From the NCBI RefSeq assembly GCF_004358105.1, contig NZ_SMYL01000005.1, forward strand, positions 248,001 through 312,000: a DNA stretch of 64,000 nucleotides, given 5' to 3'. Below are positions 1-8,195 of the stretch, piece by piece (the stretch's first letter is position 1; each line of letters begins with the position of its first letter). The notes under the pieces were generated by a model. That model saw only the letters and a program-made list of their open reading frames with translations. It did no database searches and had not been told where the DNA came from. This DNA is from Sapientia aquatica (GTDB taxonomy: Bacteria > Pseudomonadota > Gammaproteobacteria > Burkholderiales > Burkholderiaceae_D). The position numbers and the translations under genes were made by a program.

Positions 1-49
1 CCGGATTACTCGGTTGCGCCGCAGTTTGCCATTATTCCTAGAAATTGAT

Positions 50-1375
50 ATGGAGTTAGCCTCATTAATGAAGCATCCCGAACACGCTAACAAGGTAGGT
101 AAGCCAAGTTTGCTTATCCACCTGCACGTGGCCATTCCAAGCATTAAGGAAAATCGCCTAGTCGCAATATCGGCGTTGGCAAGAGCAAAAATCGCGCTGC
201 ACCGACTGCTAGATTGGTCGGCGTGGTTAGTGCTTGGGAAGTTTCAATTTAAAGGCTACAACTACGCGCGTCGTGAATACAGTAACCGCGGCGATATCGC
301 GATTAAATTAGCGATTAAAGAATTGTTGCGCGCCCAGTTCGCTGAAGCTGATGTGACGTTTACCGAAAGCGAGTGGGGCAACTTAAGCGACCTTACAGTG
401 CGTGAGATTAACGCGCAGGCCGCGTTGTTTGTGGTCGCTGGCGGCGGTTATTGGGTGTTTGACCGCGCCAAGCGCATGAGTCCGTCTTTCTTAGCTGACC
501 TGCCTTATTTTGAGCAAATAACTTGTCCTGTGACGGTGCTGGGTTCTGGTGTGAATTTCAATATGCCTAAATCCGACTCGGTGATCGATGTGGATATTGA
601 ACCGGAATTACGTTCGGCACTGTTGCGGTTTGATCGGCGCGTAGATTTATTGGCGGTGCGCTGTCGCTCAACGTTTGAATTTTTTAACGCGATTGGCATG
701 CAAAAAGCGCGTTTGGTTTGCGATCCTGCGGTGTTCAAAGCGATCACTCCCGACCTAGTGCCAACCCAACACGATGTGCTGGCCATCGGCATTAATCTGG
801 CCTTTCATGGCAAATTTGTGGAGCGCTTGTTTGAGCAAAATATTGCGCTGTATATCGCTTTTCTAAAAACGATAGCGCAGCAATTTAAATCGGAATTTTA
901 TTATTTCATTCATTCTGACGAAGAATTTTTGGTGGCACAAATACTGAAGGCGGCTGGAATAAAACTTACGGTTGTCGATGTGCCTGCCAATGATTTGGCC
1001 GGTGCTTATTGCCAAGTGGATGTACTGCTGTGCCAAATGATGCATTCCAATATTCTCAGTTTTTGCGCGGGCGTACCCGCTCTCAACATTGCCTATGATT
1101 CAAAGAATATTGGTTTTAATGATTTGATCGGTATGCAGGAATTTTGCATTAGCGCTTACGCTGTGACGCAAGAAAATCTAATCGAAAAGATGACCAAGCT
1201 CATTCAACAGCGCGTCGCGCTCAAGGCGCAATTAGCGGCGCGCAAGGCGGAACTTGACTTAGCGATGCAAGCTATTTTGCGGGATTTAGGTGAACTGGCA
1301 CATCAGCGCGCTCGGGGCTTGGCCGATCATTCTCAGCCGCTGACGCAGCTAACGCCATATCAAAAAGCTAGTTAA
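50..1375 (+). CDS. Polysaccharide pyruvyl transferase-like protein
   Basis: Resembles the polysaccharide pyruvyl transferase family (PF04230), which adds pyruvate ketals to exported glycans. Seen in the protein: an early 'NRGDIAIK' stretch (the usual GD motif), a 'GGGYWVFDR' glycine loop, and near the C-terminus 'MMHSNILSFCAGVPALNIAYD', the typical sugar-binding half with its conserved histidine. The reading frame is open to a TTG at 14 and beyond the left edge, so the 5' end is uncertain. ATG 50 is the first ATG, and ATG 68 has a GGAG about 12 bases upstream. Together with the EPS genes to the right it suggests a pyruvylated polymer, but it is separated from them by several unrelated genes. 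Family fairly sure; substrate unknown. Confidence 0.7.
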   Translation: MELASLMKHPEHANKVGKPSLLIHLHVAIPSIKENRLVAISALARAKIALHRLLDWSAWLVLGKFQFKGYNYARREYSNRGDIAIKLAIKELLRAQFAEADVTFTESEWGNLSDLTVREINAQAALFVVAGGGYWVFDRAKRMSPSFLADLPYFEQITCPVTVLGSGVNFNMPKSDSVIDVDIEPELRSALLRFDRRVDLLAVRCRSTFEFFNAIGMQKARLVCDPAVFKAITPDLVPTQHDVLAIGINLAFHGKFVERLFEQNIALYIAFLKTIAQQFKSEFYYFIHSDEEFLVAQILKAAGIKLTVVDVPANDLAGAYCQVDVLLCQMMHSNILSFCAGVPALNIAYDSKNIGFNDLIGMQEFCISAYAVTQENLIEKMTKLIQQRVALKAQLAARKAELDLAMQAILRDLGELAHQRARGLADHSQPLTQLTPYQKAS

Positions 1376-1477
1376 TCCTTATAAAAAAAGAAATTTTCCT
1401 GTCAGTTTTTTTTACACATTATTGTTGGGCGTTAATTAAATAAGTGTAAGTCATTGATTTAATATGTATTTAATTTC

Positions 1478-1493
1478 TGGCACAGCATTTGCT
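1478..1493 (+). promoter_or_regulatory. Sigma-54 (-24/-12) promoter of PEP-CTERM gene
   Basis: The sequence TGGCACA-N4-TTGCT matches the RpoN consensus TGGCACG-N4-TTGCW at all but one fixed position, with the GG and GC dinucleotides at exact spacing. The predicted start of transcription is near 1504, about 50 bases before the ATG at 1555. Further upstream are TTTACAC (1411-1417) and its inverse GTGTAA (1444-1449), at about -90 and -57, which could be an enhancer site for a sigma-54 activator. In known XrtA systems the activator is PrsR; no prsR is visible in this window. Confidence 0.75.
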
Positions 1494-1554
1494 TATATTG
1501 ATGCGAAGTGAAATTTTTATTGGACAGATTAACTTAATTCTCGGGATGGAAAAA

Positions 1555-2145
1555 ATGAACACTCTTAAATCTTTGTCTCTCGTTGCTGCTACCGTAGTGG
1601 CAATGTCGTGTGTTTCAGCTAATGCGTCTTCGCTCTCAAGCGATAACGGCAAAAATACTGACGGTGTTGTGATTAATCTCACTAATCAAGACGTCACCGG
1701 TGGCAACTTGGTGGCAAGTAATGTTGCTAAGTTCAACGGTGCAACTCGACCAAATGGTGTCGTTGGTAATTGGTTAGCAGGTCAACCAAACAATATCGGC
1801 GGTACAGCCGTTTTGGATCTGGTAAATTTGGACAAGGGAATTTACGGCTATTCGGACGTCAGTTTCTTGTGGGGTACTCCTGACGGCTACAACACATTGA
1901 TCGTTACTCAAGCAAACGGCGCTATCACCAATTTGTTCTCATCAATGTTTTCGTTGAATGGTCAAGGCTACGTCAATCTTTCTGAAACCGGCTCACCAAT
2001 CGTTAAGCTGGCATTTCAGTCTTCTTCACCATCGTTCGAAGCCGCAAACTTTGAAGGTACCGTAGTTCCAGAGCCAACATCGATCGCATTGTTAGCACTC
2101 GGTTTGTTAGGTTTGACAGCAATCCGCCGTAAAGCAAGTAAATAA
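1555..2145 (+). CDS. PEP-CTERM sorting domain protein
   Basis: A 196-residue exported protein. The N-terminus is a Sec signal peptide (hydrophobic stretch then 'SANASS'). The C-terminus is a textbook PEP-CTERM tail: 'VPEPTS', a hydrophobic helix, then 'RRKASK'. Such tails are recognised and cleaved by exosortase; XrtA is encoded at 18446-20008. The middle part is low in cysteine, rich in N, G, S and T, and I do not recognise a domain in it. ATG 1555 is chosen because GGGA lies 8 bases upstream and the signal peptide begins there; the frame is open further upstream, but that would overlap the sigma-54 promoter. A strong terminator follows, so it is probably monocistronic. Confidence 0.9.
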   Translation: MNTLKSLSLVAATVVAMSCVSANASSLSSDNGKNTDGVVINLTNQDVTGGNLVASNVAKFNGATRPNGVVGNWLAGQPNNIGGTAVLDLVNLDKGIYGYSDVSFLWGTPDGYNTLIVTQANGAITNLFSSMFSLNGQGYVNLSETGSPIVKLAFQSSSPSFEAANFEGTVVPEPTSIALLALGLLGLTAIRRKASK

Positions 2146-2172
2146 CGCGTAGGTCTCCTCTATCGTTATCCG

Positions 2173-2197
2173 AGCCCGCCTTGTGCGGGCTTTTTTT
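2173..2197 (+). terminator. Rho-independent terminator
   Basis: Stem AGCCCGC (2173-2179) / GCGGGCT (2185-2191) with loop CTTGT, followed by a run of seven T. It lies about 28 bases after the PEP-CTERM stop codon and ends that transcript. Confidence 0.9.
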
Positions 2198-2344
2198 CGA
2201 CTAAGTTCTCGGTTGTGGCGTCGGGTATAGAGGTGGCAGAGGCGGGTGTTGCTAGCCGACTTAACCCAACTTGCAGTAACTGAGGATCTCAACTCGCTTT
2301 CAAACGCTGCGGTTCCCAAGCAGGCCCCTGTTTGTTTGAAGCTG

Positions 2345-3172
2345 CTAGTTGGTTTCGCCTCTAATGTATTTCATTGGTGATGCGCCGACGACAGATTTAA
2401 ACATGTCGATAAATGCGCTCGGGTTTTTGTAGCCTAAGTTGGCAGTAACCATTTGCACCGATGCGCCTTTGTTGAGCTCATCCAATGCAATTTGAACGAG
2501 TAGGCGTCGATTCCAATCGCCTAGGGTCAATCCGGTTTCCTTGGCAAACAGTCGAGCCAAAGTTCTTGCGCTGACACAGGCTAGCGCGGCTAAGTCGGCG
2601 GTGTTGGGCATCGGATTGATTTGTTCAATTAACCGGTTGGTTACCTTAATGAGCCGTGGATCCTTGGCCGATGGTAAGTGAATGTCCGTCGGTTCAGCGC
2701 GCAAAATTTCGTCCAGCAATACCTGCATAAACCGAAATCCATCATCACCGGGTTGATATTGATCGCCCCATGCCAGCGAACGGAAAATCATTTCGCGCAA
2801 AAGATTTGACACTTGCAACACCCGACATTTTTGCGGGAAGCGCGCACTTTCAGCCGCAGAGACAAACAAGCTGTACAAAGTAACTTTGGATTGAAAATAG
2901 GTTTCATGCTGCACATCCGGTGGAATCCACACCGCCTGTGTCGAAGGCGATAACCACGTACCTTCTGAGGTGACGACTCTAACTATTCCCACGCTGGCAT
3001 AAACAAGTTGACCTCGCGGATGCGCGTGCGCTGCCGGCGAAGCTGCACGCTCGACCTGCATTTTTAGGGGGATGACCGGCAAGTCGGGTTCATTACGGAA
3101 ACCGACGGTAACCGGCTTTAAGATTGTCGTTTTTTCGTTATAAATTGGCGTAATGCAGATATTTTGCCACAT
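2345..3172 (-). CDS. AraC-family transcriptional regulator with cupin sensor domain
   Basis: A 275-residue protein. The N-terminal half is a cupin-like ligand domain ('HAHPRGQLVYASVG', 'VWIPPDVQHE'), and the last ~100 residues form the AraC double helix-turn-helix ('DLAALACVSARTLARLFAKE' and 'VQMVTANLGYKNPSAFIDMF'). Proteins of this layout typically regulate a neighbouring operon, often a transporter. Here the divergent neighbour is a methyltransferase 56 bases away, so shared control of that intergenic region is likely. The start is the first ATG after a possible GGA. The ligand cannot be told from sequence. No link to the EPS genes is evident. Confidence 0.85.
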   Translation of the reverse strand: MWQNICITPIYNEKTTILKPVTVGFRNEPDLPVIPLKMQVERAASPAAHAHPRGQLVYASVGIVRVVTSEGTWLSPSTQAVWIPPDVQHETYFQSKVTLYSLFVSAAESARFPQKCRVLQVSNLLREMIFRSLAWGDQYQPGDDGFRFMQVLLDEILRAEPTDIHLPSAKDPRLIKVTNRLIEQINPMPNTADLAALACVSARTLARLFAKETGLTLGDWNRRLLVQIALDELNKGASVQMVTANLGYKNPSAFIDMFKSVVGASPMKYIRGETN

Positions 3173-3228
3173 TTTATCCGAGTATTATTGGCCCATGTCG
3201 CGCATGGGGAATTAACACGGAGAATGAG

Positions 3229-3999
3229 ATGAGCAGTAACAGTGATAGCCATAACGAACGCATTGTCGATCAATTTACCAAGCAATCGATTCCGTTTACC
3301 AAAGTGGGTGGCCATTTTGATGCGGTCGAGACCTTGGTAGCGTTGAGTAAGGTGAAGAAAACTGATGTGGTACTCGATGTTGCGTGCGGACCTGGAATAG
3401 TAACGTGCGCCTTTGCCCAGCAAGCCTCTAGGGCGGTCGGGATAGACGTCACGCCTGCTATGCTTGAGGTTGCCCAGCAACGGCAAGTTGAACAACATCT
3501 TAGCAATTTAGAGTGGCACCTTGGGGATGCTAATCAACTGCCATTTGACGATGAATCGTTTGACGTTGTAGTCACCCGGTATAGCTTTCATCATCTGCTC
3601 AATCCTGCCGCTGCGTTGGGTGAAATGATGAGAGTATGTAAGCCCCATGGGGTCGTGTTGGTGGCTGATATTGCGATAGCAGATCAAAAGTCAGCTTACT
3701 TCGATGAGCTCGAAACGCTACGCGATCCATCCCACGTGCACGCATTGACTGAAACCGAATTCGACCAACTCATCAGGCAATCCGGCTTGCGCAACTGCGC
3801 ATGCACTAGCTATCCGGTCGATATTAGCTTAGACGCAATCATGAATGCATCTTTTCCCAATCCGGGAGACGAAGAGATCGTCAGAAATAGGATTACGGAA
3901 GACGTAGAGTTGAATAATCTGGGAATTAACGTGCGTCGGGTCGAGAACAAAATCGTGTATTCGGTTCCGATTGTGGTGTACGTTGGAACAAAGGCGTGA
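3229..3999 (+). CDS. Class I SAM-dependent methyltransferase
   Basis: A 256-residue UbiE-like small-molecule methyltransferase. Motif I 'VLDVACGPGIVT' binds S-adenosylmethionine, followed by the acidic 'VGIDVTPAM' loop, 'GDANQLPF' (motif II) and 'RVCKPHGVVLVADI' (motif III). GGAG lies 7 bases before the ATG. It is divergent from the AraC-type regulator, so it may be its target. The substrate is unknown. It lacks features that would mark it as the true ubiquinone/menaquinone enzyme, and may act in resistance or secondary metabolism. Confidence 0.85.
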   Translation: MSSNSDSHNERIVDQFTKQSIPFTKVGGHFDAVETLVALSKVKKTDVVLDVACGPGIVTCAFAQQASRAVGIDVTPAMLEVAQQRQVEQHLSNLEWHLGDANQLPFDDESFDVVVTRYSFHHLLNPAAALGEMMRVCKPHGVVLVADIAIADQKSAYFDELETLRDPSHVHALTETEFDQLIRQSGLRNCACTSYPVDISLDAIMNASFPNPGDEEIVRNRITEDVELNNLGINVRRVENKIVYSVPIVVYVGTKA

Positions 4000-4150
4000 T
4001 TGAAGATAGTTGGCTTACAGCGGCGGGATTGCAGATTGGTATCCACTATTGGATCAATGCGCTCGGTCGCTGAATTTCCATCGCCTTTGGGTTCGATTAA
4101 ATTGACTGGCTAGTCGATTAATCGCCCCAAGGCGAAGGTGATCATGGCAA

Positions 4151-4804
4151 TTAATTTGCTTGACGTTTACGTGCTGCGAATCCAATTAAGGCCAACGCGC
4201 CGACCAATAACAGTGCATATGGTGCTGGTTCTGGAACATTGTTTGTATCGACAGCAGTTTCAAATACCAAGTCCCAATTAGGCTGATTGCCGTAGCCTGC
4301 GCCAGTGTAGATACGACCACCAGCATAAGGATTATTCGTATTACCTAATATGCCGCGATAAGCCAAATCACCGGGGCCAGTGACAGCAGTAAAGTCAAAC
4401 GTATATTGATTACCGGCGACCACGTTGATACCGAGAGCGGTCGTGTCGATGGTGATTAACCATTGATTAACGCTTGGCGTCCAGATCGAGGAAACATTAA
4501 CGGTGGAATGACCCAGCAAAGCGCCGCCAATACCATTGCCGCTATGGATATCCATAGTCAATGTATCTCCGCCGTTCTGTATGCCGCCGTTTGAACCCAA
4601 ATAAATATCGGTCAGCAAACCCGTTTTACCGGCTGTAAACGATTGCCCCAATGGATAGTTGGTTACAGTGGCGAAGCTGAATTCAAAGGGTACGCCAGTG
4701 TTAAAGGATAATTGAGATTGATCGATTGGCGCGGCGTTTGCCGTTGATGCTAGTGCTAGCAATGAAGCTGCTATAAACATCGTACGTAAAATTGTTTTTA
4801 TCAT
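4151..4804 (-). CDS. PEP-CTERM sorting domain protein (choice-of-anchor type)
   Basis: A 217-residue secreted protein. It has a signal peptide ending 'ASTANAAP', a beta-rich body containing 'YPLGQSFTAGKTGLLTDIYLG' and 'VVAGNQYTFDFTAV' (resembling 'choice-of-anchor' domains of surface proteins), and the tail 'VPEPAP', a hydrophobic helix and 'RKRQAN'. XrtA substrates have exactly this tail. It is transcribed alone, upstream is a sigma-54 type promoter, and it is convergent with the methyltransferase. No catalytic motif was seen; a matrix or surface role is inferred. Confidence 0.9.
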   Translation of the reverse strand: MIKTILRTMFIAASLLALASTANAAPIDQSQLSFNTGVPFEFSFATVTNYPLGQSFTAGKTGLLTDIYLGSNGGIQNGGDTLTMDIHSGNGIGGALLGHSTVNVSSIWTPSVNQWLITIDTTALGINVVAGNQYTFDFTAVTGPGDLAYRGILGNTNNPYAGGRIYTGAGYGNQPNWDLVFETAVDTNNVPEPAPYALLLVGALALIGFAARKRQAN

Positions 4805-4873
4805 TTTGGGTCTGCCTATTGTTGAGCTGAGATTGGAATATCGGGGAGTGTCTGTAAATCCGACGTCGTATCA

Positions 4874-4889
4874 AGCAATTTGCGCGCCC
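4874..4889 (-). promoter_or_regulatory. Probable sigma-54 promoter of second PEP-CTERM gene
   Basis: Read on the minus strand: GGGCGCG-N4-TTGCT. It has the invariant GG and GC at the exact RpoN spacing and a full TTGCT, with two departures (T to G, A to G) in the -24 box. The predicted transcript start is near 4863, 59 bases before the start codon, the same geometry as for the gene at 1555. The gene-strand motif TTTACAC recurs at 4940-4946, about 80 bases upstream of the predicted start. Confidence 0.55.
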
Positions 4890-4912
4890 GCAATAAATGC
4901 TATTTAAAATCA

Positions 4913-4956
4913 GTCGGTTAGGGATTTGTTATTCTGTGAGTGTAAAAATAACCGAC
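4913..4956. repeat. 8-bp inverted repeat upstream of sigma-54 promoter
   Basis: GTCGGTTA (4913-4920) and TAACCGAC (4949-4956) form a perfect inverted repeat separated by 28 bases. They enclose the TTTACAC motif shared with the other PEP-CTERM gene. Position (roughly -50 to -93 from the predicted start) suits an enhancer-binding activator. The rest of the 337-bp gap 4805-5141 shows no gene. Confidence 0.5.
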
Positions 4957-5141
4957 AAATTTCCGCTTAAAATTTACGTCGTTCAATGCTGATTTAAGCG
5001 CAGCACAGTGCCAGCTAAATTAGCGGTCCATAGCGATGGGCATTCGAGGCGCCTACATTTACACCTCATCCAAATCAGACACGCGCGATTGTCTGCAATG
5101 AAGAAAACGGCGAATGAGGAGTTCGGTTTTAACGCAAGAAT

Positions 5142-6185
5142 TTAGCTCGTTCCAACATCATTATTTGCATTCAGCCGAAACTGCGCATAATCCTCAAGCC
5201 GCAATATCAAAGATCGCAAACTAGGTCGCCGTATTGCGCCTACGCCTAATTTGTACAGATGGTTGGAAAAGTCCGCCTTGTGACGCTGTGCGCCCATACC
5301 GTTGTCGATGGTGTGGATTCCATTGTCGGCGGCCTGTTGGGCTAAAAAATAAAACAGTAAGCGCCCTGGGGAATAAGAAGAATAACTCGGTTCATAGACT
5401 GGAAACCAATAATGCAAAATCCCATTTGCGGCGATGCCGAAATGCGCGCTAATGAGATGCTCACCGGCGTACAGCTGCGACAGCACACCTTTGAAATCAT
5501 TGTGCTGGGTGGCGTGTAAATGGTGCAGCAATTGCTGTTGCCACTGGCCTGCCATCCCATCATTTACCCCGGTTTGTTGATATTGGCGGCGCTTATTGGC
5601 GATGAGTTGGTTCAAATCGTTGCTGTCGCTGGAATGAAATTGCAGCCTTAACGGGCCAACTTCTTTGCTGATTTTATTGAGGCAACGCAGCGTGTCTTTA
5701 GCGACTTTAGGCACAACTTGCTCGCGCTCTTTCCAATAATTGTCAAAACCTGCGTCTAACTTGGTGGCGGTTCCATCGCGCACGAATTCTGCATTAAAAC
5801 CTAGCTGGGGTTGCAATTGGTGCAGATGATCAAAGGCATATTGGTGTATGCCCGAGACGCGCAATAATTTCTGAATCTGAGCTTGATCTAATGCGTGATG
5901 CGCTATGTAGCCGTTGTAATCGGAAAAATAATGACCGACGCGCTCAGCTCGGCCTAATAGCCGATTAGTGAATTGAAACGGGAAAAAACCGCTTGGCTGC
6001 TGGTCTTTAAAAGTGACTGTCACAAAGCACTGCTGCGGCAAAGCCTGAGCGACGGCCTTGGCAAAATAAGGCGAAAAGAATGGGCTGTGCAACGCCGGAA
6101 GTGTGCTGCTAATGGATTGCCAGGCCGCCAATAATTCTGGCGACAACTCATTCATCGAAAAGCGCTTAAAAACCAGCGAACTCAT
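5142..6185 (-). CDS. FemAB/GNAT-like acyltransferase (CelD/BcsL type)
   Basis: A 347-residue protein of the Acetyltransf_6 (PF13480) type, which transfers acyl or aminoacyl groups in envelope and glycan synthesis. Seen: 'GFFPFQF' in the N-terminal half, then 'KRRQYQQTG', 'LSQLYAGEHLISAHFGI', 'HYWFPVYEPSYSSYSPG' and 'IHTIDNGMG', the usual run of acyl-carrier and substrate-binding strands. It shares these landmarks with the gene at 7161-8195, so the two are paralogues flanking a glycosyltransferase. Its ATG overlaps the upstream stop by 4 bases. It is the last gene of the 23-kb EPS run. The donor and acceptor are unknown. Confidence 0.75.
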   Translation of the reverse strand: MSSLVFKRFSMNELSPELLAAWQSISSTLPALHSPFFSPYFAKAVAQALPQQCFVTVTFKDQQPSGFFPFQFTNRLLGRAERVGHYFSDYNGYIAHHALDQAQIQKLLRVSGIHQYAFDHLHQLQPQLGFNAEFVRDGTATKLDAGFDNYWKEREQVVPKVAKDTLRCLNKISKEVGPLRLQFHSSDSNDLNQLIANKRRQYQQTGVNDGMAGQWQQQLLHHLHATQHNDFKGVLSQLYAGEHLISAHFGIAANGILHYWFPVYEPSYSSYSPGRLLFYFLAQQAADNGIHTIDNGMGAQRHKADFSNHLYKLGVGAIRRPSLRSLILRLEDYAQFRLNANNDVGTS

Positions 6186-7159
6186 GATCTAAGTTTGCTA
6201 TAGACCAGCATTAACAACGCTCTAGGAATATAGAGAAAGCTTTTTATCGGACGCGTGCCTTGGGTTAGCGCGTTAAAAAACACTGGAATACTGGCTAAGT
6301 ATTCGTCCGAGAAAAATAAATTACAGCCAGTTTGGAATGAATGTTGGCCGCGAATATTGCGGATTTCTTTGGTCGATAATTTATCTTGCTGCGCGATTAG
6401 ATGTTTTTCTAGCATAGGAAAAACAATGGATTGCGATTGCGCGTGGTGGCGTTTCATTAAGCTGCCGGCGCTGTCGTAGTAGTGAATCAGAATGTCTTTT
6501 AACACGCGCACCTTGCCGATTAAGGCTAATTTAATCCACAAATCTAAGTCTTCGCCAACCTGCAAGCTTTCATCAAATCCACCTAAATCAACCACCAAAT
6601 TACGTCGTGTGAGCACGGTCGGCGTCGGTAAAAAGTTATAAATCAGCAGCGTCTTCCACGCATCAGTGCCTTCAACGGGAGGGCGGTTGATATGGCCTTC
6701 TTTGAGAAAATCTCCCGATTCCGAGACAAACTTACTATTGCAAGAAACCAGCGCGATAGAATCGTCGCTTGTGATTGCGGCCAGTTGCTTGCTCAGTTTT
6801 CCTTCTAACCAAATATCGTCAGCATCCAGAAACGCGAGATATTTTCCCTTGGCAGCGCGTATGCCCATATTCCGTGCAGCGGACACGCCGCCATTGCGGG
6901 GCATTCTAAGCAGCCGAATAGCAGGGTTGTTATTGGCCAATGCGATGCATAAATCAACGGTGCCATCTGAGCTGCCGTCATCAATGATGATGATTTCTAG
7001 CGAGTCGATTTTTTGCTGCGTGACCGAATCGATCGCGCGCGCGATCGTGCTAGCGGCGTTAAAAGCGGGGATGATGACGCTGACGTCAACGCTCACATCG
7101 AGGCCGAAATCGGATTCGCTGTCTTGCTCATCAGGATTAGTATTTACTTGGTTCATCAT
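6182..7159 (-). CDS. Family 2 glycosyltransferase
   Basis: A 325-residue GT-A fold enzyme. The N-terminal domain opens with 'VSVIIPAFNAASTIARAIDS', then 'IIIDDGSSDGT' and 'LAFLDADDIW', the nucleotide-sugar and metal-binding acidic motifs of GT2 enzymes. There is no transmembrane segment in the N-terminal part. It adds one sugar to the lipid-linked repeat unit of the EPS by inference. It sits between two paralogous acyltransferase genes and overlaps the downstream one by ATGA. Two adjacent ATG codons compete for the start. The sugar specificity cannot be read. Confidence 0.88.
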   Translation of the reverse strand: MMNQVNTNPDEQDSESDFGLDVSVDVSVIIPAFNAASTIARAIDSVTQQKIDSLEIIIIDDGSSDGTVDLCIALANNNPAIRLLRMPRNGGVSAARNMGIRAAKGKYLAFLDADDIWLEGKLSKQLAAITSDDSIALVSCNSKFVSESGDFLKEGHINRPPVEGTDAWKTLLIYNFLPTPTVLTRRNLVVDLGGFDESLQVGEDLDLWIKLALIGKVRVLKDILIHYYDSAGSLMKRHHAQSQSIVFPMLEKHLIAQQDKLSTKEIRNIRGQHSFQTGCNLFFSDEYLASIPVFFNALTQGTRPIKSFLYIPRALLMLVYSKLRS

Positions 7160-7160
7160 G

Positions 7161-8195
7161 TTATTTGTTTAGGCGCCAAGCCAGACTTTGAAAACTACGC
7201 ACAATAAAAGCCGATGGCGCATGGTTGTGCCAAACGCCGCGGTAAAACCGATGTTCTTCGCTACGAATTTCTGACTTCCCGTTGGTAATGCCTTCGCCAC
7301 GATCTATGGTGTGAATATTGTTGAGCGGTGCAGCGGCATAAATATGTTTTAGCAGTAGTTTACCGGGCGCATATTTAGCCATTGCGGGGTTATAGACCGG
7401 CAGCCAGTATTGCAGCACTCCATTGCCCAAAATCCCAAAGTGACTGGCGACCCATTGATCACCGGCGTAGAGCTGGGAGAGGATTCCCGTGCACGTTGCC
7501 GATTCGGTGTACAGCAGTTGCTCTAATAGCTTCAGCTTCCATTTGTCGGCCAGCGCATCCGGCACTTCGGTGCGCGAATATTGACGGCGCTTTTGCTCGA
7601 CTAAATGGTGCAGGTGCACGGTGCGATGTTGTTGTTGGTCGAAAATGAATCGGATTGGCCCAATGTCCTCAATCAGATGATGTTCGCGGCGTTGGTTTTC
7701 CTTAACCTGCTTTTTGCTGAAAATATCGGTTTGGACGTTACCCGGCTCGATTTGTCGGCAGGCGATTTTCAACCCGGAACGTGGTCGTTCACCCGTCAAA
7801 CCAAAAGCCAATTGCGATTCGTCCAAATGCGAAAAGCTCACATGATTTAATCCGGCCAGAGTTAATAATTGTTCCGGCGTAATGTGCAATGATTGGTCGG
7901 CAATCAGGCCGAAATAATCGGTCATTTGACCACCGACCGGTGCAGCCGATTTGAACAGTTGTAATACTGGATTGGCAAACTGAAAGGGGAAAAAACCGCA
8001 ACTGCGCCCATCTTGCATTAGGACGCACACTTTGACGTTGGTGCCTGTCTTCTCAACTGCATAGGCGTATTGATAGCTTAAAAAAGGCGAGGCGACTTTA
8101 GACTGACTGCTGGATAAATTATCCCAAACGGCAATTTCAGCCGCGGTTAATTCGCTAGGTCGGGCAATGCGAGCGGTCAATTGCTTTTGGCTCAT
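7161..8195 (-). CDS. FemAB/GNAT-like acyltransferase, paralogue of 5142-6185
   Basis: A 344-residue protein with the same order of landmarks as the gene two places downstream: 'CGFFPFQFAN', 'KRRQYSRTE', 'LSQLYAGDQWVASHFGI', 'YWLPVYNPAMAKYAPG' and 'IHTIDRGEG'. It is PF13480-like and probably cytoplasmic, acting on EPS sugars. Its start overlaps the preceding stop by 4 bases and its stop is 1 base from the next start, so it is translationally coupled. The pair may acylate different sugars of one repeat unit; this is inference. Confidence 0.75.
   Translation of the reverse strand: MSQKQLTARIARPSELTAAEIAVWDNLSSSQSKVASPFLSYQYAYAVEKTGTNVKVCVLMQDGRSCGFFPFQFANPVLQLFKSAAPVGGQMTDYFGLIADQSLHITPEQLLTLAGLNHVSFSHLDESQLAFGLTGERPRSGLKIACRQIEPGNVQTDIFSKKQVKENQRREHHLIEDIGPIRFIFDQQQHRTVHLHHLVEQKRRQYSRTEVPDALADKWKLKLLEQLLYTESATCTGILSQLYAGDQWVASHFGILGNGVLQYWLPVYNPAMAKYAPGKLLLKHIYAAAPLNNIHTIDRGEGITNGKSEIRSEEHRFYRGVWHNHAPSAFIVRSFQSLAWRLNK

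Noticed and set aside
1489-1554. Longer N-terminus for the first PEP-CTERM protein
   Set aside because: It would start inside the -24/-12 promoter and add residues ahead of a proper signal peptide.
4081-4131. Imperfect GC-rich inverted repeat between methyltransferase and PEP-CTERM gene
   Set aside because: It needs a bulge and has no T-run; too weak to call a terminator.
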